Part shown: positions 10,167-22,059 of the stretch, piece by piece | Layout of the letters: the number at the start of each line of letters is the position of its first letter | How positions within the stretch are numbered: the stretch's first letter is position 1 | DNA from: Brachynemurus nebulosus | Taxonomy: Eukaryota > Arthropoda > Insecta > Neuroptera > Myrmeleontidae | DNA: 64,000 nt | Assembly: GCA_035578155.1 (NCBI GenBank) | Contig: JAPWDM010000012.1 | Location: 16,899,619-16,963,618 of the forward strand | Direction of reading: 5' to 3' | Position numbers and translations under genes: made by a program | Notes under the pieces: generated by a model | The model's database searches: none | What the model saw: only the letters and a program-made list of their open reading frames with translations | Told to the model about the DNA's origin: nothing

Positions 10167-13100
10167 CACGCTCAAAAAGAAATTTTTGAATCAAAGAAAA
10201 TTTTTTTTAATTAAAGAAGTAATTTCTTTCAATACGCACAAAGAAACTATTTCTTTAGTGGTAGAAAGAAATTTCTTTAATTTTATTTCTTTGGACTAAA
10301 TAAGTTTAATCTTCAGATTGAAAAAAGTGAATTTCTTTGATGACAGAAACAGATTTCTTTAAAATTAGTTTCTTTGAATTAATAAATTTATTTCTTCAAA
10401 TTTAGAAAAAAAGTGAATTTTTTTAAGAGCAAATTCTAAATTCAAAAAAATTGATTTCTTTAAAATAAAATATTTTTAAGGTTTCAAATAAAAACTTTTT
10501 TTGCTTTAAATAACTTTTTATTTGGTTCAATAAAAATAAATTTTTTAGACAAATAATAATTCTTTTTTCTCTTTTACTTTTTTATTTTTTACTTAAAAAA
10601 TTACTACTAGAATAATAATTAAATGAAAGAAAAATTTTAGTACACTATTACATTTCGTATAATTGTCTGAACAAAAAGAAAAAATAAGTAGGGATATAAA
10701 ATAAAAAAAAAACAAACAACGAAAATTATTTATTTGTTGAAATTACATCGCAGTTTTAAAAAGTATATATCAAAATTATAAAAATACATAATTATTAGGT
10801 ATGCTGAGTAGAAAAGGACCACGCAGGCCAAAAATTAACTAGAGTAAAAAAAATAACTTATCAGAAAAGATTTATTTTGAAAATTGAATTTTAGGAGCAG
10901 TAGCCTGTAACTTTTTTTTATTTTGGTAGCTAAGCCATTGACTTTAGAAGTTTAATAGAACAATTTGTCCATGTAACAAGACCAAGACTAGATTTTGGAT
11001 ATAAGCTACCAACTTCCAAGTTTCAATAAAATCAGTTTCAAGTTTCCGCGTAATTCTTGCTCGAACCGGTTTTTGTATGTGATAGATAAAAAATTCAAAA
11101 ATTGTTGTTTTGACAACGAAATCAGTACCTATTGGTGATAATTAAATGTGCATTTATAGCCCCAGGGCCGGATTTACCTCTGCGGAGACCCCGGGACACT
11201 TCCCATGTGGAGGCCCCCTTGGAAAATTTCTAATATTTTTCCAAAAAATGAGGTTGACAAGTAAAAAATAATTCTATTTTATTCATTATTTTTGAATTTG
11301 TGGAGACCCCTATTGTGTGAAAGCCCCGGAGAACGTGCCCCAAGTGCCCTTATGTAAATCTGGCTCTGGATAGCCCTGGATCAAAAGATGATTGGGCACT
11401 AGCAGTCGAAACCGAAACAGTAAAAGGTGATGTACATCTAGTCCATGTGCGTTTATTTTTTATAAAAATTCCTACAAAAATAAAAAAAGGTAAGAGGAGT
11501 ACCAAACAGAAAAATTTTAAGTCATAGATATGTCTTATAGTGAGTGCAATACACTTACAGACAACAACAAAGTAGTAAATAGTAAGTAAACTAGCTATTT
11601 TTTGGTTTAGTCAATTATGATCATTTGCACCCAGTCAAAAAACAGATCCATGTTTATACAATCGTTTTTACTCGAAATCTTCAAAATCATTATTTATACT
11701 TTCAGAAAAAACTTTAAAAGTAACCAAAAAATCCTTTCAGCCACTTACTGATTATACATTAGAGTTTAGAAAAGCTTTATTTTTTGTAATTTTAAAAACC
11801 AAATGGCTATGTACAGCACTTCAAACCAAGATTACTTTTTTCGAAGGTACTAATTAGCCCGCAGTAGAACTGACGAACGTCGGTATGTAGAACAAAATAA
11901 AATTTTTCTCACTGTCAGCATGTGTTTTGTCACAAAAGCACACATGGACATTAAAAAATATCGATTTTTTCAAATTTGACTTTGTTTTGAAACAATAAAA
12001 TGGACTTTTGACGAAAAAACGGACCTTAAATGAAAATTGTTGAGTTCTACTGCGTACGAATTTTAGAAACACGATTTTGAGAAAAACGCTTTTTAAAATT
12101 AAAAATCATTTTTCTATATGAATTTTTAAAGATATCGACTTTTACCATTAGCCAGTTATCCCAGCACCATATAACTGTCCTTCCGAATTGAGATAGTTTG
12201 TTTCGAGTTATTTTCGGACGATTTAGTGTTGCGCCTCGCGGTTTTTGCTACATCCGAGTTTGAATTCTCGACCACTTTGATACACAGTGCATTATCATTT
12301 CCGCACAAAAATCGTAAATATTCTAACTCACAGTTAAACCGAGTGTATCCAGAGCCTAAAAAGGCTTGATCTAAAATTTCAACAAAAAATTTTCAAACAG
12401 ATAATACTCCTTAAAGTAAAATAAAATTACTTAGAAACTTAAAAGAAATAATACTTACATGTATTTAATTTGTACTGATTTTTGCACGTATTGCTCGTGA
12501 ATGTCCCTTTGTTTGCGCTCATTTTCACAATTTGAAAAGAATTATGGGAATCACTCCATTTTATTTCAAATTTTTTGTTCCACTCTAACAATGTGCGTAT
12601 GTAAGTACATTAACTAAAATAAATAAAAAATGTCAAATTAACTAGAATCAATATAGCAATACTAAAATAAACTTCACTGTAATGAAATATGGCTCTGAAT
12701 TACTTTAAAAACTTCATTATTTTAACGATTTACATGATTATTCTGGTTAATTTACTCTACTGTATATTGCAGCCATTTTAACTGTTTCGCACAGATAAAC
12801 GTAACTGCGCATGCTCGTAAGAACAAAAAATTCTTTGTTTCAAAGCAGTAATTTTTTTTGTTTCAAAGAAAACGAATTGTTCATTTGTCAGTCTATATAC
12901 CTATAATGTTTTTAATTGTATTTAAGCAAAAAACACATTTGTTAAACTGTTGAAATAAATAACAATATAGAGTGCACATAATTATGACATAATTAGTAGG
13001 TTAACTAAAATATGACACGTATATATAATCCTATTTTCATAAAAAAATTTAAAATTATTAACATAGTTAACCTATACTTATTTAGAAAAATTTCAAATTG

Positions 13101-13733
13101 TACCAACCTTTTTAATGACTAATATCTAAAATTATTTCCATATAGTGAAATACTTCCTCCCAACACTTTTCAACTTAAAATGTTGTTTTTATCTTTCTAA
13201 AATCAGTTCTGATTTATTTTAAAAACAAATCACCATTTCAATAAATTGTTTGGTTATTTCGCTTCAATCACATGTAGCTATGTAGCCATCTTAAAATGTG
13301 CTACTCGTATGTGTATAACAGTAGGTATTCTGGACATATTTATGTGACTACGCATGCTCAGAAAATAATTTCAAAGAACGCAATTGATTAGTTTTAAAAA
13401 AATTGATTCTTCAAAACATCATACAAAGAAACTTTTTCTTTAAATTGAAAAAAAACTTCTTTGGATCAAAAAAATTTCTTTTTATTCTAAAAATTTTGTT
13501 TTTTTTCAATTTAAAAAAATTAGTTTTTTCCACTTAAAACTATTTTTTTCTTAAATTAGGAAATTTATTAAAATTAAAGAAAAAATTTCATTGAAGTAAA
13601 ACAATAATTCAAAAAAATATGAATTTTTTCGTAATGAAATCACGGTATTATTTCAAAGAAACCTTTTTTGATTTAAAGAAAGAAAAATTAAAGAAATTTT
13701 CAATTTTTGCACAAAGAAATCGTTTTGAGAGTG
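10167..13733. mobile_element. Large (3.6 kb) non-coding TIR element rich in AAAGAAAT
   Basis: The left end, CACGCTCAAAAAGAAAT after TA (10165-10166), pairs with a right end whose complement is CACTCTCAAAACGATTTC, before TA (13734-13735). Roughly 400 bp at each end are packed with aaagaaat/atttcttt words in both orientations, giving long diffuse subterminal repeats. The centre has no open frame of note. A hAT MITE is nested at 11163-11368. The TA flanks and CACKCTCAAAA ends are seen directly. The Tc1/mariner-like assignment is inference. Confidence 0.7.
11163..11368. mobile_element. hAT-type MITE, CAGGGCCGGATTTAC family
   Basis: 206 bp. The start CAGGGCCGGATTTAC and the complement of the end, CAGAGCCAGATTTAC, are inverted repeats. 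Flanks are tatagccc (11155-11162) and gatagccc (11369-11376), an 8-bp duplication with one change. A relative in opposite orientation is at about 54487-54783. Confidence 0.9.
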
Positions 13734-13735
13734 TA

Positions 13736-14871
13736 CGGTAACTAAATAAATGTATTTGATGCCGTATAGGTATTTCGCTAAAAAATATTCGTAGTTTTTC
13801 GATTGTGATAACTAAAAATTTTTTTCAATGTGTTTTATGGTTTTAATATTTTGGTTTGGGCCACAGAGTATTATCTTGTTATTTTTTGAATTTCCATCCA
13901 ATTGATACTTTATTTGAAAATGTAAAAATACAAGGACAGCTTGCAACTTTTCTAATGTTATTTTGGTAAACAAAACTTTAGGTTTTTATTTCTTTAGAAT
14001 ATCTCCAGAAATAATGAAAGTTATTTATAGCACAGAAAAAAAATTTTCCCTTTAATCAATTGAAGTAAAACTTCCTGTAAGAATTCGAAGAAACTATTAA
14101 AGGAATTACAAATAAAGCAAAAGAGTTAATAATAAATTTCGCCAATATAAGAGCAGATGCAATTTTTTCCCAACCACTTACGAACGAAACACATGTGACA
14201 TCTAGAATGCGCAAACTGTCTATCATTATTTTCGAATATATCGATGACAAAAAACACACATCAATATTAGAAATTATTAATATTTGTCAAAAGCCATTCT
14301 CATCAGCTACATTTTTTTTTTTTTTTTTACATAACAAAATTTCATATGAGTGCCTGCATGCGTTCATTTTGTGTTTAGTGAAAGTCAACCGGTCGACAGT
14401 TTCAATATCAAAATTAAAAAAGTTTTTCTAGTTATATTTTCATCTCACTAAAAAAAAAAACTTTATAAATAACGCCGGCGTTTTTGGAACAAAAAAAAAA
14501 AAAAAAACTTTTGTATGTTAATACTGACAGAATGAAACTACTTTTACCACTAAACTTTTAAAATAATGGCTGCTATGTAACGGAAATTGTAGTTGTGTAA
14601 CATTTTTGATTTATATTTTTATTTGCCGTGCGCGTAGACTAAAAATTTATTTAGCGTAACACAATTTCTTTATACAAAATTATGTCCATTTTTTTTATTC
14701 TTGAATAATATTATAGGCAGACTTTTGTTTTTAGCATATTATATGTATAACAAAAACGTAATTTCCCCTTTTGTTTTTATATGATTTAAGGCCACTATTT
14801 TTTAAATTAAATGGTTTACAACTACATGGTTTAACAAAAAGAAAAAGATACATAATTTCTCAGATTTGATA
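13736..14871. other. No gene recognised
   Basis: AT-rich sequence with A and T runs. No supported exon, TIR or repeat copy. Confidence 0.4.
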
Positions 14872-15270
14872 TAGGGTTGACCGGGGTAATTGTGAATTGG
14901 GACAATTGTGAACGGCGCCTATAATTTCTAAAATAACACTAATATTGTTAAAAATCAACTCTTAATATGTTTTTCTGTCCTTTCTTAATATGCTATTAAA
15001 ATTTCATAACAATTCTCCAAGTAGGTATTAGTATCTTTTTTTTTTATTTTGAAAAAACCCTTGCAAAATTTTATTTTTCTTACTTCGACCAATCCTCAAA
15101 AATAAATTTTTTTAAATACATTTTCTTTTTTTAAAAGGTAAGAAATTGTTAAAAGTACTTTTAAAGAAGTGGTCTAAGCCCTGAGAGGGTTCCTTATTAA
15201 TTGCTAAAGAAATTGGACAATTTATCACCAATTCACAATTACCCCATGATTTTAAAATTGTGGAGTAGTT

Positions 15271-15486
15271 GTGAACATCATTCACAAATGTCCCCATTCG
15301 GTCAAAAATTTCAGTAGTGTCCTTTTAAGAGTTGAAAATGTTGATGAAAATAGTGATGACCTTATTGTAAAAGTTTCCGTTGTACAAACAATACAAAAAA
15401 AAAACTTGTGTAAACAGCGATGTTTTGTGTATCAATCTACCAAATCATTGAGACATTTCATCAGAGACATTTCAATGCCTCTGTGA
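15271..15486 (+). pseudogene. Possible C-terminal tail of a pogo-type transposase
   Basis: This short frame reads VENVDENSDDLIVKVSVVQ and ends RCFVYQSTKSLRHFIRDISMPL. The ending with an acidic/hydrophobic DIxMPL pattern resembles the extreme C-terminus of some insect CENP-B/pogo-like transposases, and it lies in the right part of a TA-flanked element. No catalytic residues are present and the start is arbitrary. This is a weak, pattern-based call. It could equally be a chance frame. Confidence 0.3.
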
Positions 15487-15564
15487 GTGTCCAAGGGCAG
15501 TAGGATTAATACAAAACCATTTTTTTTTTCACTTAAAGTATTAGACCTAACAGATTGCTTTTTT

Positions 15565-15565
15565 T

Positions 15566-15599
<34 letters not shown>
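15565..15599. repeat. Poly-T tract
   Basis: About 30 T residues broken by a single G near its start, inside the TIR element 14874-16205. Confidence 0.9.
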
Positions 15600-15600
<1 letters not shown>

Positions 15601-17199
15601 TATTCATGTTAACTAAATGTATTCCCTGAAAAAGTCTCATTTTCCTTGTTTTTGTATGAAAATCTTGTGATTTTTTGATTTTTTATTTGATAAAATGACA
15701 AAATATCATTTTATTGTTTGTAATAAATTTAGTTCCTACAATTCATTAGTTTGTAATAAATTTGTTCCTACAATTTTTGTTATTTTTATTTAACCTTGAT
15801 TTTTGGTGCAAATTTTAGATATGGATAACTTGCATTAAACAAAGGGAAATTGTGGCCGCTAAAGTATGATGAAAAATTTGAAAGTGGGGTAAATGTGAAG
15901 AATTTAATTTGGGCTTTACTTTGATGTACCTCACTTCCTTGTAATCCATTCTAAAGAATTTTTCTGATGGCATTCACTTTTACCCCGAAATTAATAAGAT
16001 TTGCAAAACCGCACCGGGGAAATGTGAATGGCTTATAAAATTTTTGTTTTTCATACGAATTTGGTCAAAATTTGTGTGGTGCATCTTGAATAATGTAGAA
16101 TTAAAAATAAATGAACCATAATGTGATATATAAAATAAAAAATACTTAAAACAACGCTTTTATCTCAACTCATGAAAATCTATTCACAATTACCCCGGTC
16201 AACCCTACGTAAGAATAATTTTACCTCTATGATAATCGTGTTGAAGCCCATTATTTTTTACTTCCGAGACTAGTAAAGTAACGAAAAAATTATGATCACT
16301 TTTGTTATAACTATGAACATTTTGTCCTCACCAAACCACGAAATTCTTATAGATCCGTCATGTCTGTCATCTCGTTGGGTGGTCTACTCGCACTTGATAA
16401 CGTTCTGATAAGTCAGTATTAAACTTTACACAATTCACGAGACCTTTTCGGCTTTAAAAACTCTTGTTGAAACTCATATAGAAAGTAAAAGGTTTAAATA
16501 ATCATATTATTAACGAACTAAAGCCTTAATTTAATATTAAATATAAAAGCAAAAAACGCCGTGAGCAGCGGGGCCCCATCACGGTAGTCGAATTTTCCCC
16601 TTCATCTTCGGTATTGAATGTCTACAAGCGAAATGTGATTGAAAGTCTACAACCGAATTGTCATTTTGTTAGTTTCAAAACTGGTGATGAGTGTTCGGCT
16701 GATCGAGGCTTTAAAAAAAGGTTTTAAGTATTTAAGGGCTGTATCTCAGTAAATTTCAATTTTGTGCCGAAAACAGGTAGCAGAAAAAAAGCCAACACAA
16801 TTCGTACGAGGACATTCCTGCCCATGTTTATCCGCTAATTGCCTTTATGTTTTAGTTTTAAAAATTAAAAAAGAACCTTAAATAGTAAACTGGAAGGCCT
16901 CTATAAAGATATTTTTTCTTTCCAAAAAAATCCAAAATTTCTATTTTATAAATACTAAAAATCCAAAATTCCTAATTTATAAATAAACAGTGACTTTAAT
17001 AACATTTTTAAATTACTTAATATGTATGTATTTCATTTGTCATAAAAGTAAGTTCACTTCTTTTTAAATTTTTTAAAATTACTATTCGCCTACTTGTATT
17101 TAGAATAAACATAATGCTTTTAAAACACATTTAACAATAGCATTCAATTCCGATGTAAAAATGGGAGAAGTGGGGGGAAAAGTGATGCGGACTCCCTAC

Positions 17200-17745
17200 A
17201 AGGTACTAGCTGGATACTAACTGAATACACGTACAAAATTTCAGCCCTCTAGGTTTCCTTATGGAGTCTCTAGACGTGTTAGAAAACAAGCAAAAAAATT
17301 AAGGAAATATTGGCGTAAAAATCGTGGGGGTAAGGGTTAAAAGTTTAAACCTCCAAAAAACAGTGTCTGGCTATTAGCTTAACCTGTACACCAAATTTCA
17401 GCCCTCTAGGTTTATTTGGGGAGATTTTGACCCGAACGAAACTGTTAAAAAACAAGAAAAATCATGTTCTTTTGGGTATAAAAATGGTGGGGGTAGGGGT
17501 TAAAAGTCGAGACCCCCAAAAGGCACCCCCTTGATACTAACTCAATCCGAATACAAAATTTCAGCCCTCTAGGTTTATTCGGGTGACCTGTGCGAGTGGT
17601 ACAAACTTCGAAAACGTCGAAAATGCATGAAATTGTAGCTTAAAAATGAGGGGGGTGGGGGTAAAATATTAAAACCTCCAAAAAGCACAACCTAGGTACG
17701 AACTTTATCAACACACCAAATTTCAACCCTCTACGTTAATTCTGG
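17200..17745 (+). repeat. Central tandem repeat, ~160-bp unit, about 4 copies
   Basis: The phrase aatttcagccctctaggttt recurs at about 17238, 17395 and 17560, and in altered form at 17719. Each unit also has a 'gtgggggtaggggttaaaag' type block and 'aaacctccaaaa'. Unit spacing is 157-165 bp. A degraded fifth unit leads into the right half at about 18070, and the same phrase begins the duplicated blocks at 49.44 and 49.76 kb. Confidence 0.85.
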
Positions 17746-18130
17746 GGGGCTGGGGGCCTGTTAGATCCAGCGAAAATCGTTTTTCCCCCCTCTACTCCCA
17801 CCATATCATCTGAATTTTGGATATGTTTGTATATGGAATTATTGTTATGTGGATATTGTGTTTGATATGTGGATATTGTGTTTGGATATGGAAGCTGAAT
17901 TTTGGATATGTTGTAGATAATTGACCGAAACATTATTTAAAACCGGTTTGGAAAAGTTTTATTGCTTTTCCACCCCCCACCACCCCCTTAAAGGTCGGGT
18001 CAAAAAAAAAATTTGCCCAAAATTTGACCCCACTTTGATAGTATGAGGTGCCTCGAAAATGAGCCCCATTTACCAAATTTCATCTCTTAACTTCCATAGG
18101 GGGGCCCTACACAAATTAAAAGGTGGCGGG

Positions 18131-18133
<3 letters not shown>

Positions 18134-18191
<58 letters not shown>
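18134..18191. repeat. (TA)n microsatellite
   Basis: About 29 TA units immediately before the conserved 'tcaga' of the family's right half. The two copies at 49.5 and 49.8 kb have only 'ttatatttcaga' here, so the tract grew inside the element. Confidence 0.97.
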
Positions 18192-18195
<4 letters not shown>

Positions 18196-18352
18196 CATTT
18201 TTTTTTTCTACATATTCGTGTTCTACGGGTCCGAAAACGGATAGCGCCCCTACTCTCGCCTCTCGCAGCTCTTATCGTATAGACTGTATAAGTCTAATTT
18301 TTCGGAGAAAATTCGACTAAAAATATTTTATCCACAGACCACAGAACATACA

Positions 18353-19193
18353 TCCTTACTAATATTATAAATGCGAAAGTGAGTTTGTTTGTTTGTTTGT
18401 TTGTTTGACTGGCTTTCACGCCTCAACAGCTTAACCAATCAACTTGAAACTTTGCACAGACGTTGCTTGCGGGCCAGTGACGGTTATAGGCTACTTTTTA
18501 TTTCGGAAAAATATTTCATTTCCGAGGGAAAATGCATTAAATTACAAGAGCTGACTATTAAAAAACGGATAAATGCTTTCAAACATTGTGTATTGCTAAC
18601 AGAAGGAATGAGAAATGACACATACTATTTTATACCCCGAGAAATTTCCCATGGAAAATTTCATTCCTGTGGAAAAATATATTTTAAATGAAACAAAAAA
18701 TGATGATAGACAAATATGACGATATACAGCGATAAACATAGGTTATTTTTAATCCCGATAAAATATCTCTTTCCCGAGGGGAAATGTATTAAAACGAAAC
18801 AATTAAATAAAAACTGACTGTTAAAAAAAAGCATGATTGATTTCAAACTTTGCATATTGTTTACAGAGACGATGAGAAAGGACACAGACTACTTTCTATC
18901 CCGGGAAAGTATCTAACTCCCGTGGAAAGTCTTATTCCCGTGGGAAAATATATATTTAAAACAGTATAAAAAAGAATCATTGATTTCATTTGAAGTTGGT
19001 ATGTTGTTAAAGGAATGTTATAGTCAATTTTTTGCCCGGGGAAAATATTGTATTTCTGTGGGAAAATTCCAAAGAAAAAGTAATAATACCTACTCGACGC
19101 GTAATACCGACGTAATAAAAGTACACTTTATATGTTTTAACTAGATGCCATAATTTCAAAAGCTACGCGAGCAAAGCCGCGGGTAACAGCTAG
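18353..19193 (+). mobile_element. Non-autonomous Helitron
   Basis: Starts TCCTTACTAATATTATAAA after an A and ends gccgcgggtaacagCTAG before a T, so it lies between A and T with TC...CTAG termini, as Helitrons do. The start and end sequences are those of a widespread insect Helitron group known from Lepidoptera and other orders. A (GTTT)5-like run follows the 5' end. The ending has a short GC-rich stem (gcgagcaaagccgc) just before CTAG. The open frame at 18389-18691 has no recognisable domain. Size is 841 bp, far too short for a Rep/Hel protein. Confidence 0.88.
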
Positions 19194-19277
19194 TATTATA
19201 TATATTCTAAAGACTTACTGTATCAATGTATAAATGAAACACCTTGTAATACAGTAATCAATGCAATAACCGGTCGT

Positions 19278-20052
19278 CAGAGTTGTACCATGTGATGTAA
19301 AAAAACAGTTTTTTACATTTTTATGTAAAAAATTGTAAAATACGTAAAAAACTGTAAAAAACCGTAAAAAATTGTAGAAAATTGTCAAAAATGTAAAATA
19401 GTTAAATCATTTGTCATTTCATTGACTAACAATTTATTTTGACCGTTAGTACTTGTTTATAAGTTCACATGAAAAAATATGTAAAACAAAATGTCGACAC
19501 AAAAATGATTTTCTGCTGATAGAAGGCGATTTACAACTGACTACAAAGCTTAAATTTCCAAATGAACAAACTGAGTTTTGACAGATCAAAAAAGCTACTA
19601 CATATTTATCTCTCTTTAAATTATAATAACAATAAAATCACTGATGATAATGATGATGAAGGTGATTGATACCTTTAATAAAATTTAACTGAATAAATAA
19701 AAATTTTTTTAATATTGAATTCTTAAATAAACTATTCTATCAAAACTAACCTTTCTTTTCCTGTTTGTCCCCATTTATATTTTTAATTTTCAAATTACTT
19801 AATTATTAAGTTTTACTTTGCAAATGTAGCAAATACTTCAATAGTAAATATGGAATAGCAAATACTTCAATAGCAAATATACCATTAGTAATACTTACAT
19901 AATATACCTATCTATTAAATTTAAAAAATTTAGTTTTTTACATTTTTTACATTTTTTACAGTCTTCTTATCAAAACAAGTATGTGTAAATTAAGTTTTTT
20001 ACATGTAGAAAACTGTGTAATTTACCCGAAGTAAATTACACGCACAACTCTG
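19278..20052. mobile_element. Non-autonomous hAT element, CAGAGTTGT ends
   Basis: CAGAGTTGT at the left and ACAACTCTG at the right are inverted. A perfect 8-bp duplication ccggtcgt flanks it (19270-19277, 20053-20060). The subterminal regions are rich in tgtaaaaaac/ttttttaca words in both orientations. There is no open frame. Confidence 0.93.
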
Positions 20053-20106
20053 CCGGTCGTATCTTTAGTAACGTTTTCAAATAATTATTATCAAAATATA
20101 TATAAC

Positions 20107-20479
20107 ATCGCCGCCGTTACTTCAAAACGTTGTTTGTCAAAAAAAGGCATTTGTCAGAAATTAAAAAAAGCTATTTTATTCTTTACGCTGCAATTCTTTT
20201 TGGTTGCTTTGTTTATTGAATTATCAGGGATTTTTGGTGATGTGTTATTAGTGTTATTTATTGTTTATAAAGTAAAGCACCATACGACACATGACGCATT
20301 GCCAAATAACAATGGTGATATACGAAATATTTTCAAGTGCGCATTCTCTGTTTCACTGTAGTCCTATAGACATTAAAATTTTGGCTATTATAAAGAAAAG
20401 ATAATTTTGGTTACTATAGCATTGTTAACAGAAAATGACATATTTTTGACATACGACATATTGAAGTAACGGCGACGAT
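20107..20479. mobile_element. Small TIR element with CGCCGTTACTTCAA arms
   Basis: Atcgccgccgttacttcaa (20107-20125) is inverted at 20461-20479 with one change. Short frames in it have no recognisable domain. Target duplication is not clear, so the superfamily is undetermined. Confidence 0.65.
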
Positions 20480-20766
20480 ATATTGATAATAAAATTTTAC
20501 TTTTTTTTGAGAAGAAACAGTAAAATTTTGAAAAAAAAAGTGGCATTCGCATTATATTCAAAATACGTGCGTATATAAATTATGTTCTACAATAATTAGG
20601 TATAGTCCTATTTGCTAAAAAATGGACAATAAATTATATTCCTTAAGTCTCACCCCGTTACTTGCCACAAGGAAACTATCTATAAACTGGCTTTGAGCTC
20701 CGTCTAATAGTTATATAATGAATATAATAGTATTAATTGATTTGAGCGTTACTTTATGGTATTCCA

Positions 20767-20992
20767 TATTTGTAAATAATAAACAAATATTTTACTTTGC
20801 AAAATACCACTTTTATTTTTTAAACTGTGACAATATTGTTTCGAACCGTTAGTTCATTTTCAAACAGAATGTGGACTGAATGTGAAGAGAACTGTTTGAA
20901 AATGAACTAACGGTTCGAAACAATATTGTCACAGTTTAAAAAATAAAAGTGGTATTTTGCAAAGTAAAATATTTGTTTATTATTTACGAATA
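20767..20992. repeat. Long near-perfect palindrome, 101-bp arms
   Basis: The left arm 20767-20867 and right arm 20892-20992 are inverted complements with almost no mismatches around a 24-bp spacer. 'Gaatataatagt' occurs just outside the right arm (about 20988) and again at about 20719, 48 bp before the left arm. Such a fold-back could extrude as a cruciform or give a long hairpin RNA if transcribed. No coding content. Confidence 0.92.
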
Positions 20993-21524
20993 TAATAGTG
21001 TTCATTGGTCTGTAATTTTATCCCAAAAATTGTGAAAAAGCTTTAGCTATGTACTGTACTATCACGACTTAATACGTGTCTAGAAGAAGGCACTTACCGA
21101 ATTATTTTAAAACTATTCTAAAACTTTATTCTAAAGAAAAGAAACAATAAATAAATGAATGAGAATAATAATAATAACTAATAATGAACAAATAGTAAAT
21201 ATTATACAATTCAAAACAGTAATACTTTCGATATTGATCGAACTGTATCAAAAAACTGATGGTTTTGATTAACTGTTATCGATTTTCAGTAGATTATGAT
21301 GCTGCTGCTGCTGTTTTAACCGTGTATTTTCTATATGGGTACATTTTTTTTTTCATCGTAAACCTGAAATTGATAACAATAACCGTCTATCATAGCACAT
21401 GTCAGAGGATTTATTTTGTTGATTGAAAGCTTTTCAATCCACCGACATATTACACCTATATACACACACAAATATATATAAAACTCTATTGTTAAACGAA
21501 AGTAGATCCAACCGATCACAGAAC
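20993..21524. other. No gene recognised; short (GCT)n
   Basis: AT-rich, with a short gctgctgctgctgctg run at about 21301. No supported gene. Confidence 0.5.
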
Positions 21525-21945
21525 ACTACAGAAGCAGTGTACATATAAAAATCTGTCGTTCGTAAGTTGTAATGAACTGGAATGTACACCGCTTCTGATT
21601 TAGTCTGTTACTGTTCGTCATAAGGGTCACATCAGTCTTAGTGTCATTATTTTAATCAACTCGTGTTTACACCGAAAAAAACATGAAGTGTGTCATTTTT
21701 AAGTATAAAAACTCTATTGAACAAAAAAATTCTCAAAATAAAGCGATATCTTTCTTAAAACAAATGAATTTATTTTTAATTGTTGGTTGTTAGTCACATA
21801 GGTCGGCCATTATAGTATATACTATATGGTATATGCAAGGTGCCCATTCATACATCACCATATTGCACAAACACATTCGCTTGTTTGTGTAGATACAAAT
21901 GATGTGTTTTGTTGTATGTATCATAATCGTTTGATGATTTTTCTT
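21525..21945 (+). repeat. Dispersed repeat, copy 2 (uninterrupted)
   Basis: Matches the inverse of 8700-8525 followed by 7650-7455, and lacks the 7680-8521 insertion. At the corresponding place it has 'catttttaagtataaaaac', with a single ttaa. This copy is therefore the empty-site reference for that insertion. Confidence 0.8.
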
Positions 21946-22059
21946 TTTTGGGTTGAAGAATAATTTTCTTTTTCGTTTTGACCTCTACCCAAAGTAATGA
22001 GGATTTTAATACAGGATTTGTGTAAAAATTAAAATTTTTTAACATAATCCGTAAAAGAA

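Larger units (their letters stand above)
14874..16205 (+). mobile_element. Pogo/Tc1-like TIR element, GGGTTGACCGGGG ends
   Basis: GGGTTGACCGGGGTAATTGT is inverted at the right end (16186-16205), with TA on both sides (14872-14873, 16206-16207). Versions of the end motif recur inside: caattgtgaac (~14905), ttcacaattacccc (~15232), gtgaac/ttcacaaatgtcccc (~15270-15295), ggggtaaatgtgaa (~15888), ttcacttttacccc (~15973) and ggggaaatgtgaat (~16017). The element is 1.33 kb with only a possible transposase tail. Confidence 0.85.
16557..18319 (+). mobile_element. Fullest copy of a Helentron-like non-autonomous family
   Basis: The left end has cgccgtgagcagcgg with a gccgtga/tcacgg hairpin, then TAGTCGAATTTTCCCC (16585-16600). 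The right end has the ccgaaaacggatagcgcccc block and closes with GAGAAAATTCGACTA (18305-18319), the inverted complement of the left block. Between them are a ~450-bp unique left part shared with 4963 and 48805, a central tandem repeat of ~160 bp, and a right part with a TA tract. Short subterminal inverted repeats, hairpins and central tandem repeats match the known layout of Helentron-associated elements such as DINE-1. That assignment is inference. No Rep/helicase is present. Confidence 0.65.

Noticed and set aside
18389..18691. 100-codon frame in the Helitron
   Set aside because: No Rep or helicase motif. The sequence is the ordinary body of a non-autonomous Helitron.
20134..20361. Small membrane protein frame (hydrophobic, 75 aa)
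   Set aside because: It starts inside a TIR and lies wholly in a small transposable element. Hydrophobicity comes from T-richness.
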